From assembly GCF_016446285.1 (NCBI RefSeq), contig NZ_CP054140.1:229501-293500 (forward strand): 64,000 nucleotides of DNA, given 5' to 3'. Shown here in pieces: positions 9,442 through 17,401 of the stretch (position 1 is its first letter; the number at the start of each line of letters is the position of its first letter). The translations under genes and the position numbers were made by a program. The DNA is from Desulfobulbus oligotrophicus. Lineage in GTDB: Bacteria; Desulfobacterota; Desulfobulbia; Desulfobulbales; Desulfobulbaceae. The notes beneath the pieces were generated by a model. The model did not search any database, had not been told where the DNA came from, and saw only the letters and a program-made list of their open reading frames with translations.

Positions 9442-9920
9442 TAAAAACGGTAGTATCCCAGCAGGTTGCTGCTGATAAACAGGGCTTCCATGAGCACTGC
9501 CGTCGGGGTTTGGGCCAGGATATTATGCACCAGCCAGAGACTGGTCCCGATCAACATGATCTGCCGCAACCGTTTATCGTCCTTGCAAAAGGAGCTGATG
9601 GTCCCGAAAACCGCACCAAGACAGCTCAGCACACTCAGCATTCCCTGAAAAGTAAACCCGGCAACCAGCAGTGTTGCGCCAATGAAAAAGAACATCACCG
9701 GCCTGGCAGTGGTGTAATAACTGGCCAGGAAACGAATCGCGGCAAGGGCGGCAAGCCCGGTGGCGGTCCAGTAACCAAGCAGGGCAAAATGCACGGCAAT
9801 GAACAGACAGGAGACAATCAGACAGGCGATGATCTGCTGCCGCTGCTTAAACTGGAAGGACAGCAGATCAAAACAGATGGCAACACCAACAAGGATCTGG
9901 GAGATGGCAAAAGATGACAT
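9366..9920 (-). CDS. YgjV family inner-membrane protein
   Basis: Small integral membrane protein of unknown function (184 residues) with about five hydrophobic segments, starting MSSFAISQILVGVAICFDLL and containing LNF-type spacing typical of the YgjV/YesK group. Start: the ATG at 9920 lies 10 bases after the glucokinase stop; the longer open frame upstream only shadows glk. Its last 23 codons overlap the convergent exonuclease gene by 76 bases, so neither C-terminal tail is free to drift. It is the last gene of the NYN-glk-ygjV set. Confidence 0.7.
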   Translation of the reverse strand: MSSFAISQILVGVAICFDLLSFQFKQRQQIIACLIVSCLFIAVHFALLGYWTATGLAALAAIRFLASYYTTARPVMFFFIGATLLVAGFTFQGMLSVLSCLGAVFGTISSFCKDDKRLRQIMLIGTSLWLVHNILAQTPTAVLMEALFISSNLLGYYRFYYRRAGKPEVGVKGLAGEGAPSVGD

Positions 9921-9930
9921 AAGGCCCCAT

Positions 9931-11001
9931 TCAGGCAGAGGCGGAAAAGGTATCTTTGTCCGGAAGCCGGCCGGGATGTGCCGGATCGTCTGATGCAGCC
10001 TGAATCGCACAGGCTGCGGCTCCGACAAGGGCGGTCTGCGGATTGGTGATGAGGGCAACCGGGATATCCCCGAGCATTGCCTGATACCTGCCGCGGCAAA
10101 AGATGCGCATGAACCGTTGCGGCTCAAGAAACGGCTCAACTCTCGCGGCAAAACCGCCGCCGATGTACACCCCTCCCAAGGCCAGGGTTTTGAGGGCAAG
10201 GTTGGCCGCCTCATCGGCAAGGATGTCGGTGAGCAGCCGGAGAGTATGCACAGCAATGTCACAGACCGCCTCACCCCGACGGGCTGCCAGGGCCGCCTGC
10301 ACGATCACCGGTGTCTTGTCGGCAGCTTCGGCCAACTCCTGCTGCAGCCACAGCGGTACCTGCATGCGCTCGGCCAGAAAGGTGAAGAGTTCGGGAACCG
10401 CCATGCCGGAGCAGACCATCTCCACGGAAACATGGGCATGGTGCTGCTGTAAAAAACTGAGCAGTTCCATCTGTTCGTCATTCCGGGGTCCGAAACTGGC
10501 ATGCCCGCCTTCAGAGGCACAGGCAAACACTCGGCCTTCGGGAAAGACAAGAAAGGCTTCGCCCAGTCCGCTGCCCGGGGCCAGTACCGCCACTGCCGAA
10601 CCTTTTCGGCGCTTGCCCTGGTTGATCACCCGCACATCGGTTGATGCCAGGTGCGGTACGCCCATGGCGGTTGCCACCAGATCATTGACAAGCACCACCC
10701 GCTGCCAGCCAAAACGGGTCTGCAGGCCCGGCCCGTCAACAACCCAGTTCAGGTTGGTCATGTGCACGGTGTTTTCGATCACCGGACCGGCCACCCCGAA
10801 ACAGGCAGAAACCGGTTGCAACCCATTGCTATCTAAAAAACTGCGCAGCAGCTCATCAAAACAAGCCGCCTCTGCATTGCGGTAGGTCTGCTGTCGCAAC
10901 GGCGGGCCCGGTACAGCGCCGGAGGGTGCAAAAAGGCCCAGGGTGGTTTTCGTGGCCCCGATGTCCCCGGCAAGCAGCACGCCGGCTGTCGAAAGATCCA
11001 T
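9931..11001 (-). CDS. glk: Glucokinase
   Basis: Phosphorylates glucose with ATP in the cytoplasm. The 356-residue protein is of the bacterial Glk family: phosphate-1 motif LLAGDIGATKTTLGLF at the N-terminus, FGVAGPV, LNWVVDG, LVNDLVATAMGV (with the catalytic Asp in VND), LAPGSGLGEAF and SEGGHASFGPRN (the substrate-binding EGGH). Ribosome site GGAGG lies 8 bases before the ATG at 11001, at the end of the NYN gene (4-base gap), which indicates co-transcription. Confidence 0.92.
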   Translation of the reverse strand: MDLSTAGVLLAGDIGATKTTLGLFAPSGAVPGPPLRQQTYRNAEAACFDELLRSFLDSNGLQPVSACFGVAGPVIENTVHMTNLNWVVDGPGLQTRFGWQRVVLVNDLVATAMGVPHLASTDVRVINQGKRRKGSAVAVLAPGSGLGEAFLVFPEGRVFACASEGGHASFGPRNDEQMELLSFLQQHHAHVSVEMVCSGMAVPELFTFLAERMQVPLWLQQELAEAADKTPVIVQAALAARRGEAVCDIAVHTLRLLTDILADEAANLALKTLALGGVYIGGGFAARVEPFLEPQRFMRIFCRGRYQAMLGDIPVALITNPQTALVGAAACAIQAASDDPAHPGRLPDKDTFSASA

Positions 11002-11005
11002 GGGG

Positions 11006-11782
11006 TCAGGCCTCCTTCATGAAGCGTATATCCCAGGCTTCGGAGCGGTTGTTATTGGCCGGATTTTCAACCACCCGGAATTCAAAAATCCGGTACGGCT
11101 CCTGAAAGTAGTGATCCGAGGTTAAGGTTGACTTGGACAGATGAAAAAACACGGTCTCAGACTGCAGTACATTGTTGTCCAGCCGATAGTAGCGAAAGAA
11201 ACCAAAACCGCGATCCTGGTTAAAGTTGATCACTGTACCCCGCTGCCACTGATCGGCCTGTTCGCCCTGGGCACCGGCAATGGGCAGCAGGCCCGGAATC
11301 AAAAACCCGGAGATGTAGGAGTCGGCCACCTCGCGCAGCTCCTTGTTCACGTTATGAAAGCCGATCACCTCCACCCGGCAGCCGGTATTCTGCAAGGCCA
11401 CGATCAACCGTAAAAAGTCACCGTCACCGGTGAGCAGAATGATCCGGTCAAGATTGCGCGCCTGGAGCAGCGCATCAATGGCCAGATCCATATCCGCATT
11501 GGCCTTGGTGGTTATGTTGCCGTCTTCGTCTTTAAAACGGCGAACATACTTCTTGATGATCTTGAAGCCGCAGTTGCGCAGGATGTTGTGGTAGGCATGC
11601 ACCTTCTGCCGGTACTCCGGATCAGCTTTAGTACGCTCCAGATCTTCAGCCAGGTAGCAGTTGGCCCGCACCATGACGGAGTGCATGCTGTTGGCTAAAT
11701 CAACGAGCACATCGTAGCGCATACCGTAGCCGCCACTCATCTTGATATTTTCCGCATCAACGTAGATAGCTGTTTTAAGCAT
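11006..11782 (-). CDS. NYN-domain (LabA/DUF88-like) protein with cold-shock-like C-terminus
   Basis: Putative RNase or RNA-binding protein. Residues 1-165 form a NYN (PIN-like) domain: AIYVDAENIK at the start, then NADMDLAIDALL and LLTGDGDFLRLI, giving the acidic residues expected of a metal-dependent nuclease. Residues 175-258 contain RGTVINFNQDRGFGFFRY and TVFFHLSKSTL, which resemble a cold-shock/S1-like OB fold (compare [15 protein letters not shown] in the cold-shock gene of this same window). The NYN-OB combination suggests an RNA target. First gene of an operon with glk. The function of this family is not established. Confidence 0.75.
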   Translation of the reverse strand: MLKTAIYVDAENIKMSGGYGMRYDVLVDLANSMHSVMVRANCYLAEDLERTKADPEYRQKVHAYHNILRNCGFKIIKKYVRRFKDEDGNITTKANADMDLAIDALLQARNLDRIILLTGDGDFLRLIVALQNTGCRVEVIGFHNVNKELREVADSYISGFLIPGLLPIAGAQGEQADQWQRGTVINFNQDRGFGFFRYYRLDNNVLQSETVFFHLSKSTLTSDHYFQEPYRIFEFRVVENPANNNRSEAWDIRFMKEA

Positions 11783-11936
11783 AAAAAATGTCTGTGGTTA
11801 AAAATTTCCGGGCAAAGTCTCGCCTGTGTGTTGGAGAAAAATGTACACCCCTGGTGAGTATACAGCAACCACTGCTCAAACGGCCCGACCTGTTGTGCAA
11901 AGAGCCGCCCGGACAGGTGCAGCCGGTCTTGCCGTA

Positions 11937-13979
11937 TCAGCGATCGGTTGCCTCACCACGCACCACATCAGCCAGACCGATCAGGTTGTCTTTAAAAAAT
12001 TGGGCGACCAGGTAGGTTGATCCCTCAGGGGTTAAATGGCCGTAGTCAAAGGCCAGGGGAACAATGGCGTCATTGGCAAGCGAAAGCATACACCCCTGAC
12101 TGTTGCATAAAAAATCCAGCGGATTGATGAACTGCACCCCTTCCTGTCGGGCAATCCGGGCAATATCCGCATTGACGTCAATGGCTGTCTTTTTGAAATG
12201 CCTGTAGGTGCGGGTATTCACCGTGTCGCCCTGAAACCGTTTTCTCAGCATATCGGTCTGATTCACAGTGTAGGTGGGCAGATGACCCACAACGATGATT
12301 TTTTCGATACCGATCTCTTTGACAACAGCAAGGGTCTGCGCCAGCATACCCATATCCAACTGATCCCACTTGTCGGTACCGTCGTACAGGGACCAGTACC
12401 CGGCCATGATGAGGATATCGGGCCGCACCTCCTGTATCTTTTGCCGGGCATAGGCGTTCAACTCCGTACAGTGTTGGCTGTTCGTCACTGTGCAGTCAAA
12501 AATAGGTGGGCAGCCGCTGGCTGTCAACTGAGACAGGTTAAAAGCCAGCCGCTCGGCCTGCACGGCAAGCCCTTTGTATAAAGCGGCGGCATGTGAGTCC
12601 CCCCACAGCATGACCACCGGCCGCCCCGGTGTTGAGACCGAGGTACAGACGTCGGCATAGGCATCGCTTGTCTCAAGGGTTGCATCAAGAAAACAGGTGC
12701 CCCGACGGTAATCTTTGTTCCAGTTGTACTGCTGCACCTGACCGATTTCCTTGTTCAGGATATTGATCGAACGAAACGGCCAGCCGCTGTTTTGGGCGGT
12801 ACTGATACCGATACAGCCAAAGAGCACCATCAGCACGACCAGAGCCGGCGTCTTTCCAGCAGCAGGTCGACCAAAGCGCACTCTCTGTTCAACAAACCGG
12901 TAGGTCAGCCAGCTCAGCACAACAGCAAGAACAACCATTGTCAGCCGCGTGCTCAGCCTGGGGATTTCGCCCTCAATAACCCTGGCAAAGGAAAGCAACG
13001 GCCAGTGCCACAGATACAGAGGAAAACTGATCAACCCCACCCAAACCGCAAGCGGATTGGCCAGGATGGTGCGGTTGACCCATGCCCCGGGCCCGGCTGC
13101 AATCAGCAACACCGCACCGGCCACCGGGATAACAGCCAACAGGCCGGGAAAGTTGTCGTCTTTATGTATACTTGTAAATCCATAGACCAGCAGCGCAAAA
13201 CCAAGCAGCGAGAGCCAGTGGGCAACAACCCGGGAATCAGGCCGCATGGAAACAGCAGCCGAACCGGACACCTCCGTCGGGTACAGCGCTGTCTGCCCAC
13301 CAGCAGGTGACTGTTTCACAAAAAGGGTGTACCAGGCGAGTACACCACCGGCCAGCAGCTCCCAGAAACGGGTGATCGGCGAGAAGAAGGCAAAGGACAT
13401 GTCCCGATAAATCCCCAGCATGTTGGCTGTAAACGAGACAGCCACAACAACAGCTGTCAGAGCGACAACACTTTTTTTTCGTTTCCAGAACAACCGGAGC
13501 AACAGCGGCCAGATGATGTAAAACTGCTCCTCAATGGCCAGACTCCACAGATGGAGAAGCGGCTTGGTTTCTGCCGAGGTATCAAAGTAACCGGCCTCTT
13601 TCCACAGAACAAAGTTGGAAACAAACCCCGCACCGGCAGCCACATGTCTGCCCAACCGTTTGTACTCGTCGGCAAGCAGTACAAACCAGCCGATCAGGCA
13701 GCAAAACAGCAGGACAAGCAGCAGTGCTGGAAATATGCGCTTGATACGACGGGCATAAAATTCAGTAAAGCTGAAGGTACCCCTGGTCAAGTTTTCGAAC
13801 AGGATGGTTGAGATAAGAAAACCGGAGATGACAAAAAATATATCAACGCCGATGAAGCCGCCTCTGAGGCAATCCGGAAAGGCATGAAAGAGAACCACCG
13901 GTATCACGGCAACCGCGCGCAACCCGTCGATGTCGGGGCGATATGTCGGGGATGACAGACGAACGGGCGAAGAGGACAT
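11937..13979 (-). CDS. OafA/YrhL-type acyltransferase with SGNH domain
   Basis: Membrane O-acyltransferase that modifies surface polysaccharide or peptidoglycan. The 680-residue protein has an N-terminal acyltransferase-3 domain with about ten membrane segments (YRPDIDGLRAVAVIPVVLFHAF, with the family's Arg and His, and FFVISGFLIS). A C-terminal SGNH-like domain follows (MLWGDSHAAALYKGL for the Ser block, and YGHLTPEGSTYL carrying the Asp/His-type end). Start: the ATG at 13979 is preferred over a TTG at 13988; neither has a clear ribosome site. It is the last core gene before the cassette island, read away from it. The acyl acceptor is unknown. Confidence 0.85.
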   Translation of the reverse strand: MSSSPVRLSSPTYRPDIDGLRAVAVIPVVLFHAFPDCLRGGFIGVDIFFVISGFLISTILFENLTRGTFSFTEFYARRIKRIFPALLLVLLFCCLIGWFVLLADEYKRLGRHVAAGAGFVSNFVLWKEAGYFDTSAETKPLLHLWSLAIEEQFYIIWPLLLRLFWKRKKSVVALTAVVVAVSFTANMLGIYRDMSFAFFSPITRFWELLAGGVLAWYTLFVKQSPAGGQTALYPTEVSGSAAVSMRPDSRVVAHWLSLLGFALLVYGFTSIHKDDNFPGLLAVIPVAGAVLLIAAGPGAWVNRTILANPLAVWVGLISFPLYLWHWPLLSFARVIEGEIPRLSTRLTMVVLAVVLSWLTYRFVEQRVRFGRPAAGKTPALVVLMVLFGCIGISTAQNSGWPFRSINILNKEIGQVQQYNWNKDYRRGTCFLDATLETSDAYADVCTSVSTPGRPVVMLWGDSHAAALYKGLAVQAERLAFNLSQLTASGCPPIFDCTVTNSQHCTELNAYARQKIQEVRPDILIMAGYWSLYDGTDKWDQLDMGMLAQTLAVVKEIGIEKIIVVGHLPTYTVNQTDMLRKRFQGDTVNTRTYRHFKKTAIDVNADIARIARQEGVQFINPLDFLCNSQGCMLSLANDAIVPLAFDYGHLTPEGSTYLVAQFFKDNLIGLADVVRGEATDR

Positions 13980-13988
13980 GGGGCGCAA

Positions 13989-14354
13989 TAACAGGAGCTG
14001 CTACCTGAGGACAGAAAATAGAATGCTCGGCAAAGACGGTCACGTACCGACAAAGGGGTCGATTATAGACGGTCTGCTGCGGATTATCAACACGACAATA
14101 TTGCTTTTACACACAGCGCAGCAGGGCTGAACGCCAAGACACTCTGCTCTCAAGATGGTGATTTCCGGCGCACTCGTACCTGACAGACGCATCCGAAGTG
14201 ACAGGCTGTCGTACAGCACAGGCGGGGTACACACAATTGACGGCTGTTCGAGTACCTGTGAGCCGATAGCGCAGGTGGTCAAAATACTCATGCCACCCCG
14301 GACATCTTCCTGCTCCGCGCTCAGCTGCAGTTCTGAAAAAGGCTGGTACCTACC
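13989..14354. other. Intergenic border between core genome and cassette island
   Basis: No gene recognised. An 83-codon minus-strand frame (14040-14291) has a plausible GGGGTG ribosome site, but its product resembles nothing I know. No attC-like site could be made out here, so the left edge of the cassette cluster is not precisely placed. Confidence 0.4.
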
Positions 14355-14615
14355 CTATTTATGTTTCCTGTTGACCTTGAGCTGTGACTTGTGCTCGTCA
14401 TACGTGCTGACAATACCGTCTTGTTTGAGACGTTGAAGCAGTGCGCGGTCAGCTGACGTGTTCGGTATCTGCAGTCTTGCACGACCAACTTCGATCAGAT
14501 CTGGGTAATCACCATCAAGTGTGCGCAAAATCGTGAAAAGCTCATCTGTCCTTATCGATACCAAGTGAGGCTCAAGCAGCTTAACAGGATGTCCTTCAAC
14601 AACGGGCAAGATCAT
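14355..14615 (-). CDS. Hypothetical cassette protein (86 aa)
   Basis: Not recognised. The 86-residue product is soluble and charged, with a basic tail (LLQRLKQDG and SQLKVNRKHK). It starts with ATG at 14615, 28 bases after the preceding cassette gene, with no attC between them, so both may belong to one cassette. Weakly supported: it could be a chance frame. Confidence 0.4.
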   Translation of the reverse strand: MILPVVEGHPVKLLEPHLVSIRTDELFTILRTLDGDYPDLIEVGRARLQIPNTSADRALLQRLKQDGIVSTYDEHKSQLKVNRKHK

Positions 14616-14643
14616 TATGTAATTATTTTAATAGCAGTTTTCT

Positions 14644-14901
14644 TCAAAAAGTTGAAGGCTCTAGATCTTGTTCTTTCGTCCACTTTTGAGCTTTTATGAT
14701 TGTTTTCAGAGCCTCGCATGTACTTCCACTGATGATGATTTTTCTTGCTTTCGAGACTCTGGTTTGACAGGCTTTTAATGAATACCCTTTTTCATCATGG
14801 ATAATGTTTACTAAATCTGAGTACTCAATATTGTTGTCCTTGAATTTTTCGAAATATTCAACGAAACACATTTTACCAACTGAATTTAATAATCTTTCCA
14901 T
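14644..14901 (-). CDS. Hypothetical cassette protein (85 aa)
   Basis: Not recognised. The open frame extends upstream to 15099 but would then run straight through an attC site (14967-15010) and into the previous gene. A start after the attC is therefore more likely: the ATG at 14901 has AGGA about 6 bases ahead. The product (MERLLNSVGKMCFVEYFEKF...) is mostly helical with a lysine-rich C-terminal half. The AT-rich coding differs from the flanking core genes, as expected of a captured cassette. No function can be assigned. Confidence 0.5.
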   Translation of the reverse strand: MERLLNSVGKMCFVEYFEKFKDNNIEYSDLVNIIHDEKGYSLKACQTRVSKARKIIISGSTCEALKTIIKAQKWTKEQDLEPSTF

Positions 14902-14966
14902 AATCTTTCCTATCAGTTTGGCCTTGTCATCTATGACACCATCATCTTCATTTACATAACGATTTA

Positions 14967-15010
14967 GCTCAACGGGCGGCGAAGCCGTCCGCTGGAGCGA
15001 CCTGTTAAGC
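14967..15010 (-). other. Short attC recombination site
   Basis: Read on the minus strand the site begins GCTTAAC (R'') and ends GTTGAGC (R', which fits GTTRRRY). In between lies a GGACGGCTTCGCCGCC hairpin typical of attC sites. At 44 bases it is shorter than usual, and appears to have lost part of one arm, so it may be poorly active. Confidence 0.65.
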
Positions 15011-15034
15011 CGCAGCGTCACCGCACACGTATCT

Positions 15035-15808
15035 CTATAAGTACTTTTGATAAAATTTCTTAACATCTGGGTTCCTGATTCTCTGTGAGAACTCATCAAT
15101 GTTTACCCCAAGTTGCTCGTATGACTTGCTAGGAATGAGAACTCGACCGTTGGGTTGAAGTGAAAAGTTCACGATTTCGTTCGGAATGGTGCGCGTACGG
15201 GTCATAAAGCAGTCAAACACAATGCCGTTCAAAACAACGGACTGCATGATAAAATGGTCTCCATATCTCCCACGACCCATCGGAAAGAGAATGCCGGGAA
15301 GAAATTTTCCGTCCAATGTTCCTTTTGATAGGAGGATTGGAAACTCTGTGCCCGCAGGGACTATATGCTGGTCTAGCAAGTTCCGAAAATCTTCTTCATA
15401 CGGGCCAAGTTTATACAAGGAAAAAAGATTGTGCTGAGCTATGCTCATTCGCCAAAAGATCGAGAGCATCGCCATCTTCACGCTGCTGTAGTTCACTCCA
15501 TTTACCACCGTGACGGTACCCACTTGGGTCGTGCTGCAGGTCGTGTAACTATCAGATATAACTTGAGCCACAAACCGACTCAGTTCCCCCTCCCATTTTG
15601 AGAGCTTTGTCTCGCAGACGGCGCAAAGTAAATTTTCACGGTATCCCTTTTGTTCAATGGCCAGTCGCTCTTCCTCGTCGAGTGCAATAGCGGTGAATTT
15701 GTGAGTTTTTGTGTATACGCGTTTGTAGAAAAATTCAGGGATGATGTGTGATTTAAGCAATATCGATGCGGGTGTTCGACAGAGTGCACACGTACCTACA
15801 GTTGTCAC
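15035..15808 (-). CDS. HNH/treble-clef-like cassette protein
   Basis: 258 residues. The N-terminus has CALCRTPASILLKSHIIPEFFYKR, and about 45 residues later LLCAVCETKLSKWE. That CxxC...H(I)P...CxxC layout is that of a zinc-bound treble-clef/HNH nuclease fold, though the downstream His/Asn of a classical HNH motif is not obvious. The remainder is unfamiliar. Start: GTG at 15808 with GGAG 5 bases upstream; the frame continues to 15844 but into the attC site. Flanked by attC sites on both sides, so a single-gene integron cassette. Could be a nuclease or a zinc-binding regulator; function unproven. Confidence 0.6.
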   Translation of the reverse strand: MTTVGTCALCRTPASILLKSHIIPEFFYKRVYTKTHKFTAIALDEEERLAIEQKGYRENLLCAVCETKLSKWEGELSRFVAQVISDSYTTCSTTQVGTVTVVNGVNYSSVKMAMLSIFWRMSIAQHNLFSLYKLGPYEEDFRNLLDQHIVPAGTEFPILLSKGTLDGKFLPGILFPMGRGRYGDHFIMQSVVLNGIVFDCFMTRTRTIPNEIVNFSLQPNGRVLIPSKSYEQLGVNIDEFSQRIRNPDVKKFYQKYL

Positions 15809-15825
15809 TGAATCTCCTTCTTGTG

Positions 15826-15903
15826 ACCTAACGCCCCAGCTCACCGGCTGGCAGTATGCGGCGAATCCGCAGGATGGCGGTCAGGTGCAGCGCCTTGTTA
15901 GCC
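15826..15903 (-). other. attC recombination site (78 bp)
   Basis: On the minus strand the site runs from GGCTAAC to GTTAGGT (perfect GTTRRRY). Its arms AACAAGGCGCTGCACCTGACC and the central CTGCGGATTCGCCGCA give the imperfect palindrome characteristic of long attC sites in environmental integrons. It separates the zinc-ribbon cassette from the HNH-like cassette. Confidence 0.85.
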
Positions 15904-15982
15904 AATGGGTGATTGGAAGCGCTGATTTTTAATTGACATGACGGTTGCGATTTGCCCCATGATTCCTACAGCTAACTTTCAA

Positions 15983-16255
15983 TTAACCCTCAATTGCTAC
16001 ATCTCGACCACAGTAACGGCACACTTTGGCATCGGGCTTAATGAGTTCTGCACAGTGCGGACATTTTTTCATACCTTCGGCGATTTGTTGCTGCTCGATA
16101 GCGGCGTTGTCGGCCTTCATGATGAGAGCGTGCGGCAATGCGACTATGAAGAGCGCGGCGCCGTATAGCCACCATAGACCCAAAAACTTGCCTTTGCCCT
16201 TCGCAATTGTGGCCGGAATGAGACCAATAAGAACTGCAATAATTAGAACCTCCAT
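15983..16255 (-). CDS. Small membrane protein with C-terminal zinc ribbon
   Basis: 90 residues: two hydrophobic segments (LIIAVLIGLIPATIA and LWWLYGAALFIVALP) followed by a zinc ribbon KKCPHCAELIKPDAKVCRYCG with two CxxC pairs. This topology is common in small bacterial membrane proteins of unknown role. Start ATG at 16255 with a GAGGG site nearby; the frame upstream to 16354 has no support. Lies in one cassette (15904-16626) together with the next small gene. Confidence 0.65.
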   Translation of the reverse strand: MEVLIIAVLIGLIPATIAKGKGKFLGLWWLYGAALFIVALPHALIMKADNAAIEQQQIAEGMKKCPHCAELIKPDAKVCRYCGRDVAIEG

Positions 16256-16377
16256 ACTACCCTCTAAATTAACGATTGTATGTCTTGCCACCAGTGGAAA
16301 TGCTATAGAGCCACGAACTATACGGAAGCCTGGCCAATATAGTTGCCCTATCAAGAACAGCGCTCATCACCATGCCC

Positions 16378-16587
16378 CTACACAATAGACTGACACCCCC
16401 CCTGTATCCTTTCGCACATCGCATCGGGACTGTCGATGAATTCGGTTTTGTTCAACCGAACGATGAGGACCGTCTTGCCTTCCGGTAACGCGCCAATGGG
16501 AGGGATGACAAAAAACGTCAATTGTGTGTAACTGATGATGGCTACTACGACAAAGATGACGAGAGCTACACTTTTCTTGTGTTTCAC
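16378..16587 (-). CDS. Hypothetical single-pass membrane cassette protein (69 aa)
   Basis: 69 residues with one N-terminal membrane anchor (SVALVIFVVVAIISYTQLTF) and a short exported or periplasmic tail containing two Cys (AMCERIQGGC). Starts at ATG 16587, about 40 bases downstream of the attC at 16627, which is the usual position of a cassette start codon. Product not recognised. Confidence 0.55.
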   Translation of the reverse strand: MKHKKSVALVIFVVVAIISYTQLTFFVIPPIGALPEGKTVLIVRLNKTEFIDSPDAMCERIQGGCQSIV

Positions 16588-16626
16588 TTCTTACTTCTCC
16601 AAGGTAGCAGACTGATACCGATTAAG

Positions 16627-16684
16627 GGCTAACGTTTGAGCTCAGGCGCCGCCGAAGGCGGTCGCTTGCAGCGAAGGGTTAGGT
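16627..16684 (-). other. attC recombination site (58 bp)
   Basis: Minus strand: ACCTAAC (R'') ... CGACCGCCTTCGGCGGCGCC ... TGAGCTCAAACGTTAGCC (R'). Length, loop and arms are those of a classical short attC. The TAA stop codon of the upstream cassette gene lies inside R'', an arrangement often seen in cassettes. Confidence 0.88.
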
Positions 16685-17347
16685 TTCATCGCTCTTCTCG
16701 GCAGTGACCTTGAGCTTGCCATTTGCTTGCTGTTTGGCTAGCGGCTCAACACGACGATAAACAGACAACAAAATCTTGAGCTTCATCGCTGGGTTACTCT
16801 GGGTCTTGAGATCAAGGGCAGCAATTTGCTCGGCGGACAGCTTGAAGATGTTCTGGAGCTTCTCGGACTGAGTCTCGCAAAACGCGAGTTGACACTGCGT
16901 CAGTTCCAACTCCTTGTTGGATATGTCGATCTTGGTCAACTTCCTTTCGGCGCAGCCCTTCTGTATGTTTCGATAGGTTTCGTGCGCCATGTTGATTGAC
17001 GAGCAAACTGCTTTGACGATGGCCGCAATTCCAACTGCGACGACCAGTAGCTCCTGGAGTTCTATGAAACCAGGCGATGCATAGCGAATGCGTTGAATCT
17101 CCGGCCGCAGCTTCGTCGGAATCTTGTGGAAGAGTTGATTGAAAAAATTGACCGTGCTATAGCCGCCGCGCCAAGGGAACTTGCCATAGATGTAGTCGAC
17201 CTCTTCTCGCCGTGCTGCAGGCAGATTCGGAAGCAGCGAATAAATGAAGCCGTACATCTGGATGTAGTCCTTTGTGACATCTGATAGCTCCTCGAGGTGC
17301 CAGCGGCCATCAAGGCGAAGCTTGGTTTTTTCTGGTTCAAATGTCAT
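16679..17347 (-). CDS. Hypothetical cassette protein (222 aa)
   Basis: 222 residues, not recognised. One hydrophobic stretch in the middle (ELLVVAVGIAAIVKAVCSSI) could be a single membrane segment. The C-terminal half is rich in Lys, Glu and Gln and may be coiled (KLTKIDISNKELELTQCQ). Starts at ATG 17347, 17 bases after the GTTAGGC crossover box of the upstream palindromic site. It is therefore the first cassette after integrase module A. The stop is inside the next attC. Confidence 0.6.
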   Translation of the reverse strand: MTFEPEKTKLRLDGRWHLEELSDVTKDYIQMYGFIYSLLPNLPAARREEVDYIYGKFPWRGGYSTVNFFNQLFHKIPTKLRPEIQRIRYASPGFIELQELLVVAVGIAAIVKAVCSSINMAHETYRNIQKGCAERKLTKIDISNKELELTQCQLAFCETQSEKLQNIFKLSAEQIAALDLKTQSNPAMKLKILLSVYRRVEPLAKQQANGKLKVTAEKSDET

Positions 17348-17363
17348 GACGATCCCGAATTAA

Positions 17364-17401
17364 GCCTAACAAGGTATTAGCTGGGCGGAATCGTCCAGCT
17401 A
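17364..17401 (-). repeat. Palindromic attI/attC-like site A, left part (split by IS)
   Basis: Cassette-proximal part of repeat A: the GTTAGGC box (17370-17364) and the TATTAGCTGG...CCAGCTA palindrome. The sequence is interrupted at 17401 by an IS5-family element and continues at 18894. Homologous to the intact sites at 23763-23824 and 26275-26336. Confidence 0.8.

Noticed and set aside
9921-10274. N-terminal extension of the ygjV-like frame into glk
   Set aside because: The extra 118 codons lie wholly inside glucokinase in another frame and have no membrane or domain features; the ATG at 9920 gives the family length.
14040-14341. Minus-strand frame reading LQLSAEQEDVRGGM, reminiscent of a double-glycine bacteriocin leader
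   Set aside because: There is no ATG, GTG or TTG between the upstream stop and this segment, no transporter or peptidase gene nearby, and the downstream part does not look like a small bacteriocin.
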